Below, piece by piece: positions 15,050 through 23,806 of a stretch of DNA of 64,000 nucleotides. This DNA is from Eubacterium sp. (lineage in GTDB: Bacteria > Bacillota > Clostridia > Lachnospirales > Lachnospiraceae), in contig JAFRGL010000020.1 of NCBI GenBank assembly GCA_017433825.1, positions 36,803 through 100,802 of the forward strand. Reading direction: 5' to 3'. The notes under the pieces were generated by a model. The model saw only the letters and a program-made list of their open reading frames with translations, was not told the DNA's origin and searched no databases. A program made the translations under genes and the position numbers. Within the stretch, counting starts at the first letter, position 1; each line of letters opens with the position of its first letter.

Positions 15050-15277
15050 TCAAATGATTTCCACTACTACCTTCTTGTCGCTTTTTGATGAGGCGGCCTT
15101 AACTACGGCACGGATTGCCTTGGCTATGCGTCCCTGTCGTCCAATAACCTTTCCCATGTCGCCGGGTGCGACTCTAAGCTCAATTAAAATTTCCTCGCCG
15201 GTTTCGGTTTCGGTAACCACAACTTCATCTGGATTTTCGACAAGAGATTTCGCGATCACTTCAACTAACTCTCTCAT
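15050..15277 (-). CDS. khpA: KH-domain RNA-binding protein KhpA (YlqC)
   Basis: These 75 residues form a single KH domain with the loop GKVIGRQGRIAKAIRAVVKA (GxxG as GRQG). It begins MRELVEVIAKSLVENPDEV as in YlqC. KhpA works with KhpB as an RNA chaperone that affects cell elongation and sRNA levels in Gram-positive bacteria. Its place between rpsP and rimM is the conserved one. Confidence 0.93.
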   Translation of the reverse strand: MRELVEVIAKSLVENPDEVVVTETETGEEILIELRVAPGDMGKVIGRQGRIAKAIRAVVKAASSKSDKKVVVEII

Positions 15278-15322
15278 TTTATCTCCATTCTTCGCCGCTT
15301 AAAGCTCGCAAGATAAGGTATA

Positions 15323-15568
15323 TTATTTTGTAATGCCTGCCAGTTTGAAAATCTTACCTACGGTTTCGGTAGGCTGGGCGCCGGTAGCAAGCCACTTCTT
15401 CGCAGCTTCCTCGTCTACGGAAAAGGCACTGGGCTCCTGGTTGGGATCATAGGTGCCGATCTCTTCGATGAATCTGCCGTCTCTGGGTGAACGGGCATCC
15501 GCCACGATAATTCTGTACACAGGTGCTTTCTTCTTGCCCATTCTTCTTAAACGAATCTTTACTGCCAT
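15323..15568 (-). CDS. rpsP: Ribosomal protein bS16
   Basis: The 81-residue product starts [19 protein letters not shown] and continues with [19 protein letters not shown] and YDPN, which is complete bS16. It lies 42 bases after ffh in the SRP/ribosome operon and binds 16S rRNA early in assembly. Confidence 0.97.
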   Translation of the reverse strand: MAVKIRLRRMGKKKAPVYRIIVADARSPRDGRFIEEIGTYDPNQEPSAFSVDEEAAKKWLATGAQPTETVGKIFKLAGITK

Positions 15569-15610
15569 TTTGTTATTCCTCCATTTGAATAGTTTTCTTT
15601 TTTGTTTTAT

Positions 15611-16951
15611 TTATCCGAAAAGTCCGCCGAAGGGTCCCCTCTTGCTCTTCATGAGGCCCGGCATCTTTTTCATCATTTTCTTGGATTCATTGAACTGCTT
15701 GATGAAACGGTTCACTTCATTTAACGGAATGCCGCTTCCCTTGGAAATACGCAGCTTCCGCGAGGGATTAAGAAGGTCCGGATTGGCCCGCTCTTTGGCG
15801 GTCATGGACAGGATGATGGCTTCCCTTTTCTTCAGCTCCTTCTCATCCGCCATGCCTTCCAGATCCTGCTTTTTAAGGCCCATGCCCGGAAGCATGCCTA
15901 AAAGGCTGGAGAAACCGCCCATCTTGTTGAGCTGTTTCATGCTGTCCAGGTAGTCGTTGAAGTCGATGTTGGCCTTCTTCATCTTCTCCATCATCCTGCC
16001 GGCCTGGCCTTCGTCGATGGAGGCCTGTGCTTTCTCGATGAGGGAGAGGACGTCGCCCATTCCCAGAATCCGGGACGCCATACGGTCCGGATAAAACTGC
16101 TCCAGATCCTCCGGCTTTTCGCCCATGCCGGTATAAAGGATAGGCTTTCCGGTCACCGCCTTGATGGAAAGGGCCGCACCGCCTCTGGTATCGCCGTCCA
16201 GCTTGGTAAGGATAACGCCGTCGATGCCCACCTTTTCATTGAAGGTTTCCGCCACGTTCACAGCGTCCTGGCCGGTCATGGCGTCCACCACCAGGATGGC
16301 TGCCGATACGTCCACGGCGCTCCTGATATCGATAAGCTCCTGCATCATCTCTTCGTCAATGTGCAGACGGCCCGCGGTATCCAGGATAACCAGGTTGCGG
16401 CCTGTGGCCTTCGCATGCTCCACAGCCGCTTTGGCGATATCCACCGGTTTCGCCTTGTCTCCCATGGAGAACACAGGCACGCCTACCTTCTCGCCGTTTT
16501 TCTCCAGCTGGGCGATGGCGGCAGGCCGGTATACGTCGCAGGCAGCCAGCATGGGCTTTCTCTTGCTGTTGGCCATCTTCACCGCCAGCTTTGCGGCTGT
16601 GGTGGTTTTGCCGGCGCCCTGCAGGCCCGTCATCATGATGACGGAGACTTCATTGGCGGGTTTTAAGGCAATCTCGGTGGTTTCGGAGCCCATAAGGGCG
16701 GTAAGCTCGTCGTTAACCAGCTTGATAACCGTCTGTCCCGGGTTCAGGCCGTTCATGACATCGCTGCCCACAGCCTTCTCCTGGACGGATTTGGTGAACT
16801 GCTTTACGACCTTGAAGCTGACGTCCGCTTCCAGAAGGGCCATTTTGACTTCCTTTAAGGCAGACTTCACGTCTTCCTCGGTCAGCCTTCCCTTGCTCCG
16901 AAGCTTCCTGAAAACATTCTGCAGTTTCTCGGTTAAGCTTTCAAATGCCAT
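15611..16951 (-). CDS. ffh: Signal recognition particle protein Ffh
   Basis: The 446-residue protein has the N domain (FESLTEKLQNVFRKLR) and a GTPase G domain with GLQGAGKTTTAAKLA (about residue 107), LDTAGR and TKLDGD. The M domain carries methionine-rich helices (LLGMLPGMG, then KKMMKKMPG) that hold 4.5S RNA and signal peptides. Length is normal. It targets nascent membrane and secreted proteins with the FtsY receptor. It follows ylxM with no gap (stop at 16952), so the two are translationally coupled. Confidence 0.97.
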   Translation of the reverse strand: MAFESLTEKLQNVFRKLRSKGRLTEEDVKSALKEVKMALLEADVSFKVVKQFTKSVQEKAVGSDVMNGLNPGQTVIKLVNDELTALMGSETTEIALKPANEVSVIMMTGLQGAGKTTTAAKLAVKMANSKRKPMLAACDVYRPAAIAQLEKNGEKVGVPVFSMGDKAKPVDIAKAAVEHAKATGRNLVILDTAGRLHIDEEMMQELIDIRSAVDVSAAILVVDAMTGQDAVNVAETFNEKVGIDGVILTKLDGDTRGGAALSIKAVTGKPILYTGMGEKPEDLEQFYPDRMASRILGMGDVLSLIEKAQASIDEGQAGRMMEKMKKANIDFNDYLDSMKQLNKMGGFSSLLGMLPGMGLKKQDLEGMADEKELKKREAIILSMTAKERANPDLLNPSRKLRISKGSGIPLNEVNRFIKQFNESKKMMKKMPGLMKSKRGPFGGLFG

Positions 16952-17308
16952 TTACAACTCCTCTACAATTGCCGAAGCCAGCGCGGAAATCTTCTCCAGG
17001 CTTTTCTTCGTCTCTTCCGGCCGGAAATCCTCTTCCGATGCTTCCGTCAGCGCCAGAATCTCCTTGACCTGGGTCCTTATCTTCAGGAAACGCTCCACCA
17101 GGTGCAGCCTGGATTCGTATTCCTCAAGGGCAGCCTGGCATCTTTTAATCAGATCATGGACGCCCTGGCGGCTTATGCCCTCGTCCCTGGCCACTTCGCT
17201 GATGGAATAGTCCTCAAAGACCACTTCCTCGTATATCCGCTGCTGGTGGGGATTCAGCAGTTCCCCGTAAAAATCATATAGGTATGTTTTCTCTACAAAC
17301 TTCTCCAT
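16952..17308 (-). CDS. ylxM: YlxM/p13-like SRP-associated HTH protein
   Basis: The true start is the ATG at 17308 (118 residues, MEKFVEKTYLYDFYGELL), preceded by AAGGTGAT; a longer open frame reaches into the terminator. The HTH segment reads DYSISEVARDEGISRQGVHDLIKR, a sigma70 region-4-like fold. YlxM is thought to modulate the SRP GTPase or act on the operon. It is the first gene of the ffh operon and has a clear promoter 17-45 bases upstream. Confidence 0.93.
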   Translation of the reverse strand: MEKFVEKTYLYDFYGELLNPHQQRIYEEVVFEDYSISEVARDEGISRQGVHDLIKRCQAALEEYESRLHLVERFLKIRTQVKEILALTEASEEDFRPEETKKSLEKISALASAIVEEL

Positions 17309-17324
17309 ACAATCACCTTCGCGT

Positions 17325-17353
17325 ATATTACAGCAAATGAAAAAGGCTGTCAA
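17325..17353 (-). promoter_or_regulatory. Promoter of the ylxM-ffh operon
   Basis: On the minus strand TTGACA (17353-17348) and TAATAT (17330-17325) are 17 bp apart, both close to consensus. The -35 box is part of the stem of the pepP terminator (17341-17377). Confidence 0.8.
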
Positions 17354-17377
17354 GTATTTTTTCTTGACAGCCTTTGA
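17341..17377 (-). terminator. Terminator of the aminopeptidase gene
   Basis: Arms AAAGGCTGTCAAG and CTTGACAGCCTTT enclose a T-rich loop, 38 bases after the stop at 17415. On the minus strand a TTTTTC run follows. Confidence 0.8.
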
Positions 17378-17414
17378 TTATTTTTTGTCTTTTCAAATTA
17401 CTTCTTCCGGCGCC

Positions 17415-18470
17415 TTACAGCTCGATCAGTTCCTTTTCGAAGCAGTTGAAGTTGCGGTATCCGTCCTCGGTAATGAGGATCATGTCCTCAATCCTGACGC
17501 CGCCGAAACCGGGCACGTAGATGCCGGGCTCCACCGTCTCGATCATGCCGGGAAGGATAACGTCTTCCTCCGCGGGTGAGAAACGGGGATTTTCGTGGAT
17601 GAACAGGCCGACGGAATGTCCCAGGCCGTGGCCGAAGTAATCGCCGTAGCCGGCTTCCTTAATGATATTTCTGGAAACCGCGTCCACCTCCTTGCCTTTT
17701 ACACCGGGGCGCACCGCTGCAAGGCCTGCAAGCTGGGCTTTGAGGACGAGGTTATAGATTTCCTTCTGGCGGTCATTTGCCTTGCCCACCACGATGGTCC
17801 TGGTCATATCCGAGCAGTAGCCGTTCACGGAGCTTCCGAAATCGATGGTGATGAAATCGCCGTTTTCGATTTTCTTCTCCGAAGGAATGGCATGGGGCAT
17901 GGAGGAATGGATGCCGGAGGCAACGATGGTGGAAAATGCCAGTCCGTTCGCGCCGCGCTTCTTCATCTGGTATTCCAGTTCGGCCGCAACTTCCAGCTCC
18001 GTAACGCCGGGTTTGATGAAATCCAGCACAGCCTTTAAGCCGGCTTCGGAAATCTGAGCGGCTTTCGCCATGATTTCCACCTCTTCGGGCGTCTTAATCC
18101 GGCGGATGAAATCCACCTTGCCGCCTAAAGGCACCCAGCTTTTCACCTGGGGAAGGGCTTCCTTTAACGCATTGAACTCATTTACGCGCATGTTCTGGTC
18201 TTCAAAGCCCAGAACCTCCGCCTTGTCGGCGTTAATGCACTCAGCCAGAATGACCGCCCTTTTGTGGCCGGCATTTTCCTCGATTACGGTGAAATCGCTT
18301 TCTTTGCCCGCCTGCTCGGTATACCGGGAATCGGTCACCAGCACCTTCCGGTTCGCAGAAATGTAAAGGACGCCTTCACCGCCGCGGAAGCGGGAAATAT
18401 ACCGCATATTCATCGGATCGGTAACCAGATACGCGTCAACCTTCGCCTGCTCGATAATCTGTCTGTACAT
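17415..18470 (-). CDS. Xaa-Pro aminopeptidase (M24B)
   Basis: The 351-residue protein has a creatinase-like N domain (to about 125) and a pita-bread M24 domain. The metal ligands are visible: [20 protein letters not shown] (two Asp), [18 protein letters not shown] (His), [15 protein letters not shown] (Glu) and [11 protein letters not shown] (Glu). The ATG at 18470 has AGAGGT eight bases upstream and is preferred to the TTG two codons earlier. The enzyme removes N-terminal residues before proline. It follows the foldase lipoprotein gene by 15 bases. Confidence 0.92.
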   Translation of the reverse strand: MYRQIIEQAKVDAYLVTDPMNMRYISRFRGGEGVLYISANRKVLVTDSRYTEQAGKESDFTVIEENAGHKRAVILAECINADKAEVLGFEDQNMRVNEFNALKEALPQVKSWVPLGGKVDFIRRIKTPEEVEIMAKAAQISEAGLKAVLDFIKPGVTELEVAAELEYQMKKRGANGLAFSTIVASGIHSSMPHAIPSEKKIENGDFITIDFGSSVNGYCSDMTRTIVVGKANDRQKEIYNLVLKAQLAGLAAVRPGVKGKEVDAVSRNIIKEAGYGDYFGHGLGHSVGLFIHENPRFSPAEEDVILPGMIETVEPGIYVPGFGGVRIEDMILITEDGYRNFNCFEKELIEL

Positions 18471-18485
18471 GTTCAAATACCTCTT

Positions 18486-19667
18486 TTACTGTAATTCCAC
18501 CGTAACATCGGCGTTGTCGATAATAAAGTTCATGATCCGCATGGTCATGCAGTATTCATCCACTGCCCGCTCGCCGTACAGCCCTTTCAGGGCCGCGGTG
18601 TCCATGCCGTACTCGCTTTCCATCTGCGCGACGATATCCTTGTACTCCTTGTCGTCAAAGGTAAAGCCTTCGTTCTGCCATACAGCTTCGACAAGCGTCG
18701 AGCTTTTGGCCACTTCCTTGCCGTAGGACAGCTTATATCCGTCATACTCTTCCCGGGTTACCTGAATATCTTCCAGGTATTCGTCTATTGTCTCAAATCC
18801 GCTGGAATTGGCCACGGAGAGGACGTTGTTCTCAAAGGTTTCCATTCCGGCATTGACAAATTTCTCCGGAAGCTGGATAAACTCCGCCTCCTCGTACAGG
18901 ACGCCCCAGGCGTCGGACTGCATCTGGGAAGCGGCGGTTTCCTCCGCGGATTTTACCATCATATCCTTGATATAAGCCTTGAAATCCGCAACGGTGGTAT
19001 ATCCGCCCAGGGTATAATGCTCCACCCAGTCGTCATTCAGTTCCGGCATGCGGCGGATTTCGAAAACGGTTACGGTAAAGACAACCGGCTGGCCGGCCAT
19101 CTCACTGTTCCAGTAGTCGTCCGGGAACTGCAGATGCAGCTCGGTGCTGTCGCCTGCCTTCATGCCGACAAGCCCTTCTTCAAAGCCCGCGATAAAACGG
19201 CCGGAGCCGATTTCCAGGTCATAGCTGTCGGAATTCAGGGCATCCTGGGTTTCGCCGTTTACCGTTCCGTAGAAGGAAATATTGACGGTATCCCCCTGTT
19301 CCACCACGGCGTTCGGGTCATCCACGGCCGCTACGCCTGCCAGGTTCCTGAAATATTTGTCCACCTTCTCCTCGGTGATATCTTCCACATATTTGGTAAG
19401 CTTGATGCCCTTGTATTCGCCAAGCTTCACGCAGTCTTTAATATCCACGTCCCCTTTTGCAACCGGGACGTCTTCCTCTTCTGATGTAACGCTGATCTCC
19501 GCAGCGTCCTTGGAGTCAGCCGAGGTTTCCGCAGCGGAACTTTCCGATACCGCCGATGCGGCGGAAGATGAAACGGAAGCGTTTTCGGAACCGCCGCCGT
19601 TTCCGCAGGCGGATGCTGTCAGTACAAAGGCTGCCGCAAGGGCGGCCGCCAGTATTCTCTTTCTCAA
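18486..19667 (-). CDS. Trigger-factor-like FKBP lipoprotein
   Basis: The 393-residue product starts at a TTG with AAAGGAG eight bases upstream. It opens with MRKRILAAALAAAFVLTASAC, a lipoprotein signal with cleavage before Cys21, then a Ser/Ala/Glu-rich linker to about residue 70. A FKBP-type PPIase domain follows (QGDTVNISFYGTVNG, then AGFEEGLVGMKAGDS, about 120-210). A helical C-terminal part resembles the trigger-factor chaperone arm (YTTVADFKAYIKDMM, then SKSSTLVEAVWQNEGF-like). It likely folds exported proteins on the outer face of the membrane. No ribosome-binding domain is present, which fits the extracellular site. Confidence 0.85.
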   Translation of the reverse strand: MRKRILAAALAAAFVLTASACGNGGGSENASVSSSAASAVSESSAAETSADSKDAAEISVTSEEEDVPVAKGDVDIKDCVKLGEYKGIKLTKYVEDITEEKVDKYFRNLAGVAAVDDPNAVVEQGDTVNISFYGTVNGETQDALNSDSYDLEIGSGRFIAGFEEGLVGMKAGDSTELHLQFPDDYWNSEMAGQPVVFTVTVFEIRRMPELNDDWVEHYTLGGYTTVADFKAYIKDMMVKSAEETAASQMQSDAWGVLYEEAEFIQLPEKFVNAGMETFENNVLSVANSSGFETIDEYLEDIQVTREEYDGYKLSYGKEVAKSSTLVEAVWQNEGFTFDDKEYKDIVAQMESEYGMDTAALKGLYGERAVDEYCMTMRIMNFIIDNADVTVELQ

Positions 19668-19695
19668 ATGTCATACTCCTTTCCCACTTTGGCCC

Positions 19696-20967
19696 CTAGC
19701 CTCTGGCACGGGCCGCGGTATAATCGCTGTAAGAGTTGATTTCGTAAATGCCTTCACGGATATAGGTGTCGGTTCTCTGGAAAATTCCCGGCGTATCCGA
19801 TTTCGCAAAGAAGGCGGCAAAGCCCAGGTCCTTGAGAGCCGTATACTTCGGATTGGAATCATCATAGACGGCCCAGCTGTCGATGTCGGACTGGTTCGGA
19901 TAAATCAGGAAGGGGCATTCGCCCACAATCGAACCGACTTCCGCCGACCATAATTCCGCATCCGCCTGCACCACCGCCGCTTCGGAACTGTAGGTGATAT
20001 CCGAAGCAAATCCGCAGCAGGCAAACCGCCAGTTCTTCATCTTCAGTGCCCGGACCACGGAAGAGGCCTTGGAGGTCTCCGTGGAGGGATCAAAGGTGCC
20101 GTTCATCTCGGCGTAGGGATTGTTCTCCGTACTTCCAAGATAAGTTGTGGTGCGGTATCCCAGGATGCCGTTGTAGCCGGTAAGGCCGATAAGTCCCCTG
20201 GCATTATTATAGGAAAAATCAGGATGTGACCGGATAAAGCTTTCCACAATGGGAACGAAATCATACTCGCCGTAGGAAACATTGCCGGTCCGGTCCTCAA
20301 ACTGGCAGGTGACATTGCCTTGGGTATCCATCACCAGCTTCTGGGCGTAGGAAGCGCCCTGGCGGCTGAAGGGATAGCTCACATCCCGCTGGGAAATAAT
20401 AAGCGGCTTTTTGCCCTCGGGCACCTTCACGGCGGAAGCGCCGTATGCAACGGTAATGCAGTCAGGGTCAATCAGCACATAGCCGTCAGCGTACAGTTCC
20501 TTTAAGATATCCAGGAACTGGGCAATCGTCAGCGTACGCCCGGATTCATCCACGGACAGGGGTCCGAAGGAGAAATGGCGCACTTCGGAGAAAGGCACCT
20601 CCACAACCGCGGTTTCCTCAAGCTCTGCGGAAACGCTGCTTTCCTCGGAAGCGGTCTCTTCCTTCCTGCCCTTGGGTATTGCAACGGCCAGGATGATAAC
20701 GATGACAATAATAGCGGCTATTATGATAATCTTGGCAAGCTTTTCCCGCTGCTCTTTGATTTCTCTTTCTCTTTTGGCCTGGGCGGCTGCACGCCGCTCT
20801 TCCGCGCTCCGGCCCGTCGTTTTCTTCTTCGCCGTGCCGTTTTTGCTGCCGGAAGAAGTGCCGGCTGCGGTCTTCTTCTTTGCCGTCCCCGTGCGGTCAG
20901 TGCCTGTCTGTGGTTTCTTCTGATTCTTTCCGGCCGGTGTATTCGGTTTTCTGTTCGAATCTGCCAT
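19696..20967 (-). CDS. Membrane-anchored polysaccharide deacetylase-like protein
   Basis: The 423-residue protein has a basic Lys/Thr/Gly-rich N-terminal tail of about 80 residues and one membrane segment (IIIIAAIIVIVIILAVAI, about 82-100). An outer domain begins after an acidic linker. That domain has features I associate with a Lachnospiraceae deacetylase-like family: HFSFGPLSVDES, FLDILKELYADGYVLIDP, KKPLIISQRDVSY and a C-terminal LKMKNWRFACCGFASD. The classical NodB metal-binding DD...HxxxH is not evident, so catalysis is doubtful. It begins with GGAGGTATC before the ATG and heads the run with the foldase and aminopeptidase genes. Confidence 0.6.
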   Translation of the reverse strand: MADSNRKPNTPAGKNQKKPQTGTDRTGTAKKKTAAGTSSGSKNGTAKKKTTGRSAEERRAAAQAKREREIKEQREKLAKIIIIAAIIVIVIILAVAIPKGRKEETASEESSVSAELEETAVVEVPFSEVRHFSFGPLSVDESGRTLTIAQFLDILKELYADGYVLIDPDCITVAYGASAVKVPEGKKPLIISQRDVSYPFSRQGASYAQKLVMDTQGNVTCQFEDRTGNVSYGEYDFVPIVESFIRSHPDFSYNNARGLIGLTGYNGILGYRTTTYLGSTENNPYAEMNGTFDPSTETSKASSVVRALKMKNWRFACCGFASDITYSSEAAVVQADAELWSAEVGSIVGECPFLIYPNQSDIDSWAVYDDSNPKYTALKDLGFAAFFAKSDTPGIFQRTDTYIREGIYEINSYSDYTAARARG

Positions 20968-21063
20968 TTATGATACCTCCGAAAATCTGAAATATCATTA
21001 TAGCACAACAAATCTGCACTGGCAATCCGGATATTTTGGCGCTTTCGACACCTATATTTATGC

Positions 21064-21092
21064 TTGCCTTTTATTCCTGCTGATGTTAGAAT
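21064..21092 (+). promoter_or_regulatory. Promoter of the 151-residue membrane protein gene
   Basis: TTGCCT at 21064 and TAGAAT at 21087 are 17 bp apart, 31 bases before the start codon. Confidence 0.6.
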
Positions 21093-21122
21093 GTATCCGA
21101 CAATAACGGAGGTATTTGTATC

Positions 21123-21578
21123 ATGCCGAGATGGTTACCAGCTGTCATCGTTGCCGGCGCGGCGGTTATCGTTCTGATAATGCTCTACCGCTGGTCAAAG
21201 AAGCAGGAGAAAAAGAATAACGAAGCGCAGGAGAAGATGGATGCCGTCAAGCAGTCCGTCACACTGCTGATTATCGACAAGAAAATGATGAAACTTCGGG
21301 ATACGGACCTGCCCAAAGAGATGGAAAAGGAACTGCCCTTCATCTTCCGGCGCAGAAAGTTCCCGATTGTAAAGGCCAAGGTCGGCCCGAGAATCATGAC
21401 CATGATTACCGACAAGGAAATCTACGCGCTCATTCCTCTGAAGAAGGAAGTAAAAGCCACCATCAGCGGCCTTTACATCACATCTGTCAAAGGCATCCGC
21501 GGCCCGCTGGCCAAGCCCGAAAAGAAGAAAGAAAGCAAGCTGTCAATGCTCTTCAAGAAAGGCAGAGGCGAAGCGTAA
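21123..21578 (+). CDS. Single-pass membrane protein of unknown function
   Basis: The 151 residues start with a membrane segment (WLPAVIVAGAAVIVLIMLYRW, given as positions 4-24). A basic coiled part follows (KKQEKKNNEAQEKMDAVKQS). The middle is a compact beta-like domain with LLIIDKKMMKLRDTDLP, KFPIVKAKVGPRIMTMI and YALIPLKKEVKATISGLYI; the tail is Lys-rich. I recall similar short proteins in Lachnospiraceae without assigned role. GGAGGT is well placed before the ATG and a bidirectional terminator follows directly. Confidence 0.7.
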   Translation: MPRWLPAVIVAGAAVIVLIMLYRWSKKQEKKNNEAQEKMDAVKQSVTLLIIDKKMMKLRDTDLPKEMEKELPFIFRRRKFPIVKAKVGPRIMTMITDKEIYALIPLKKEVKATISGLYITSVKGIRGPLAKPEKKKESKLSMLFKKGRGEA

Positions 21579-21611
21579 AAAAAGAACCGGAACATCTCCG
21601 GTTCTTTTTTT
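21577..21611. terminator. Bidirectional terminator between convergent genes
   Basis: GAACCGGA and TCCGGTTC surround a 5-nt loop with A7 before and T7 after, so it works for both the 151-residue gene and ispE. Confidence 0.9.
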
Positions 21612-21647
21612 GTACCAGAACATACGGTAAATACAGGCATATATTCC

Positions 21648-22508
21648 TTAATAATCCTCCTGCATCCTCCCCGTCCAGGTCCAGAACCTGTCCGAAAGCG
21701 ACAAGGCCGCATCCTTCGCTTTTTCCTCTGTGCCGAAAAAGCCGAATACACAGCTGCCGCTGCCGGTCATGGCCGCGTACTGTGCGCCGTTTTCCACCAG
21801 TTCCTTTCTGATAAGCGCAATTTCCGGGACAAAATCCACCGCGCTTTCCTCCAGGGCATTGCCAAGGTTCGAAAAAAGAGCCGGATAATCACCGCGCATC
21901 AGGTTTTCCACCGCTTCCGCCATCCGGACGGGCCGGTGTTCTTCAAGCTCATCCCAGTGCCGGTACACTTTGCCGGTATCACAGCCGGCTTTGGGCCTTG
22001 CAAGGACCAGAAAGAACCCGGAAAGGGAAGGAAGCGTGCTTACAGCCTCCCCTTTTCCCTTTACCAGCATGCAGCCGCCGGTCAGGAAGAAGGGCACGTC
22101 CGCGCCTAAAGCGGCAGCCGTCTCCTTCATGGCTTCTTTTGTCATGCTCTCCGGCATGAAAAGGGCCTTCATCCCCCTTATAACCGCCGCGGCGTCAGAA
22201 CTGCCTCCGCCTAAGCCCGCCTGCATGGGGATGTTTTTTTCCAGGAAGACGGACAGGCCGGATTTTTCTCCCGGAAGGAAACGTTCATATACCAGTTTCG
22301 CGGCCCTGTAACACAGGTTGTCCTCCCCGCAGGAAAGAGCCGGGTCGCTGCAGGAAAGGCGGATGCCGGGCGTGTCTGTTTTCTGCAAGGTAAGCCGGTC
22401 GCTTAAGGGTATCTCATGGAAAATGCTGAAAAGGCTGTGATAGCCGTCCGGCAGTATTTCCGTAATCTCAAGCCCCAGGTTTATTTTCGCTTTTGCTGTC
22501 AGTTCCAT
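21648..22508 (-). CDS. ispE: 4-diphosphocytidyl-2-C-methyl-D-erythritol kinase
   Basis: The GHMP kinase motifs are present: MELTAKAKINLGLEI at the start, MQAGLGGGSSDAAAVIRG (ATP loop, about 95) and YAAMTGSGSCVFG near the end. IspE phosphorylates CDP-ME in the MEP isoprenoid pathway. I take the ATG at 22508 (286 residues), which aligns with the family start; an ATG four codons upstream (22520) is possible. Upstream lies plsC in the opposite direction, with a shared 100-bp control region. Confidence 0.93.
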   Translation of the reverse strand: MELTAKAKINLGLEITEILPDGYHSLFSIFHEIPLSDRLTLQKTDTPGIRLSCSDPALSCGEDNLCYRAAKLVYERFLPGEKSGLSVFLEKNIPMQAGLGGGSSDAAAVIRGMKALFMPESMTKEAMKETAAALGADVPFFLTGGCMLVKGKGEAVSTLPSLSGFFLVLARPKAGCDTGKVYRHWDELEEHRPVRMAEAVENLMRGDYPALFSNLGNALEESAVDFVPEIALIRKELVENGAQYAAMTGSGSCVFGFFGTEEKAKDAALSLSDRFWTWTGRMQEDY

Positions 22509-22536
22509 AAACAAACTCATTTCTTTCACACGCGTT

Positions 22537-22565
22537 TTGACTGTTCGCGTCATTTGTGGTATAAA
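22537..22565 (+). promoter_or_regulatory. Promoter of plsC
   Basis: TTGACT at 22537 and TATAAA at 22560 are 17 bp apart, and the ATG lies 43 bases beyond the -10 box. Confidence 0.65.
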
Positions 22566-22608
22566 GGAAAGGTATCCGATAACTGATTAAAAAGGAAGGA
22601 GCCGTTTC

Positions 22609-23334
22609 ATGCGTACCATCCTTATTATTCTTTATCTGGCAGTGTACATCATCGTGCATCTGCCGCTTCTGGCTTATTTCAAGTCGGAGAAGAAAAAAGA
22701 CCCGGCCAAAGTCCAGCAGATGGCCCAGGTGCGGGTGGCAAAGGTATTCCGTGTCATGTGCGCCATCGCGGGGGTAAAAGCCTCGGTAACCGGCCTGGAA
22801 AACATACCGGAAGATACGCCGGTGCTGTTTATCGGCAACCACCGCAGTTTTTTCGACATTTTCATCACCTACCCCTTATGCCCGCCGAAAACCTCCTACG
22901 TCGCCCAGGACGGCTTGCGGAAAATCCCCTTCATCGGCACCTGGGGAGATGCCATGGGCATCCTGTTCTTCAACAGGGATGACATGAAACAGGCGCTGAA
23001 AATGATACAGGCCGGCATCGCCTGCCTGAAAGCCGACACCTCCGTGTTCGTCTTTCCGGAGGGCACCCGCAGCAAAAACAAATCCGAGCTGCCTTTAAAC
23101 GAGTTCAAGGAAGGCACCTTCCGGCTGGCCACCAAAAGCGGCCGTCCGATTATCCCGGTGGCGCTTACCGGCACCCGGGACATCTGGGAGGCTCATTATC
23201 CATGGGCCCGTCCCGCATACGTCACCGTAAAATACGGAAAGCCCATTTATTTAAATGAGCTTCCCGAAAACGACCGGAAGCATCCGGCCGGCTATGTCCA
23301 GCACGTCATAGAAGAAATGCTGAAAGAGGGCTGA
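22609..23334 (+). CDS. plsC: 1-acyl-sn-glycerol-3-phosphate acyltransferase
   Basis: The 241-residue protein has an N-terminal membrane helix (LIILYLAVYIIVHLPLL) and the acyltransferase blocks: NHRSFFDIF (H-x4-D, about residue 83), GILFFNRDD, FVFPEGTRSKN (block III) and RPIIPVALTG (block IV). It adds the second acyl chain in phosphatidic acid synthesis at the inner membrane. AAGGAAGGAG precedes the ATG. Confidence 0.93.
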   Translation: MRTILIILYLAVYIIVHLPLLAYFKSEKKKDPAKVQQMAQVRVAKVFRVMCAIAGVKASVTGLENIPEDTPVLFIGNHRSFFDIFITYPLCPPKTSYVAQDGLRKIPFIGTWGDAMGILFFNRDDMKQALKMIQAGIACLKADTSVFVFPEGTRSKNKSELPLNEFKEGTFRLATKSGRPIIPVALTGTRDIWEAHYPWARPAYVTVKYGKPIYLNELPENDRKHPAGYVQHVIEEMLKEG

Positions 23335-23352
23335 ATGAGCCCTCTTTTTTTT
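23323..23352 (+). terminator. Terminator of plsC
   Basis: AGAGGGCT and AGCCCTCT flank a five-base loop, with the stop codon starting at the end of the left arm, followed by eight T. It also overlaps the end of the convergent DUF1934 gene. Confidence 0.85.
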
Positions 23353-23794
23353 AAAACCGGATGTCGCTGCCCTTGGACCGGGCGCTCACATGCACCACGC
23401 AGTCGCCTATGAAGGTGCCGTTTACGTCCAGGGCATACTCCGCCTTGATTTCCAGGAAATTCTCATCTTCCGTAAGCGCCACGTCCGTAGTGGAAACGCC
23501 TACGTCCATGCTCCCGAAAGGAGTGGTATAGCAGGAGATAGTCCTCCTGTCTTTCTCTATAAGCATCTGGGTTTCCGTAGAGCCGGTCTTTAAAATCTCC
23601 AGGCTGTTCTGGTCGAACTTCAGCCTCGTATGGATGGGCTCCTCAAATTCGTCCGTCAGCTGGTCGAACACCAGGCAGTGGAAACCGTCTTCCATGTAAT
23701 GCTCTCCCGGTGCGAAAAGCTCCACGGGCTCGGTGAAATCTTCGCCTTCCGCGAACTGCAGTCCGTTGATGCTGATAATGACGTCTCTGTTCAT
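23351..23794 (-). CDS. DUF1934 (YwiB-like) protein
   Basis: The 147-residue protein is a lipocalin-like beta barrel of the DUF1934 family: MNRDVIISINGLQ, then HYMEDGFHCLVFDQ, LKTGSTETQMLIEKDRRT, SCYTTPFGSMDVGVST and LEIKAEYALDVNG. Function is not known. It is the last gene of the operon that starts at 29382, 12 bases after murI. The pattern of DUF1934 next to cell-wall or arginyl-tRNA genes is common in Firmicutes. Confidence 0.85.
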   Translation of the reverse strand: MNRDVIISINGLQFAEGEDFTEPVELFAPGEHYMEDGFHCLVFDQLTDEFEEPIHTRLKFDQNSLEILKTGSTETQMLIEKDRRTISCYTTPFGSMDVGVSTTDVALTEDENFLEIKAEYALDVNGTFIGDCVVHVSARSKGSDIRF

Positions 23795-23806
23795 TTTATC
23801 CTCTCT

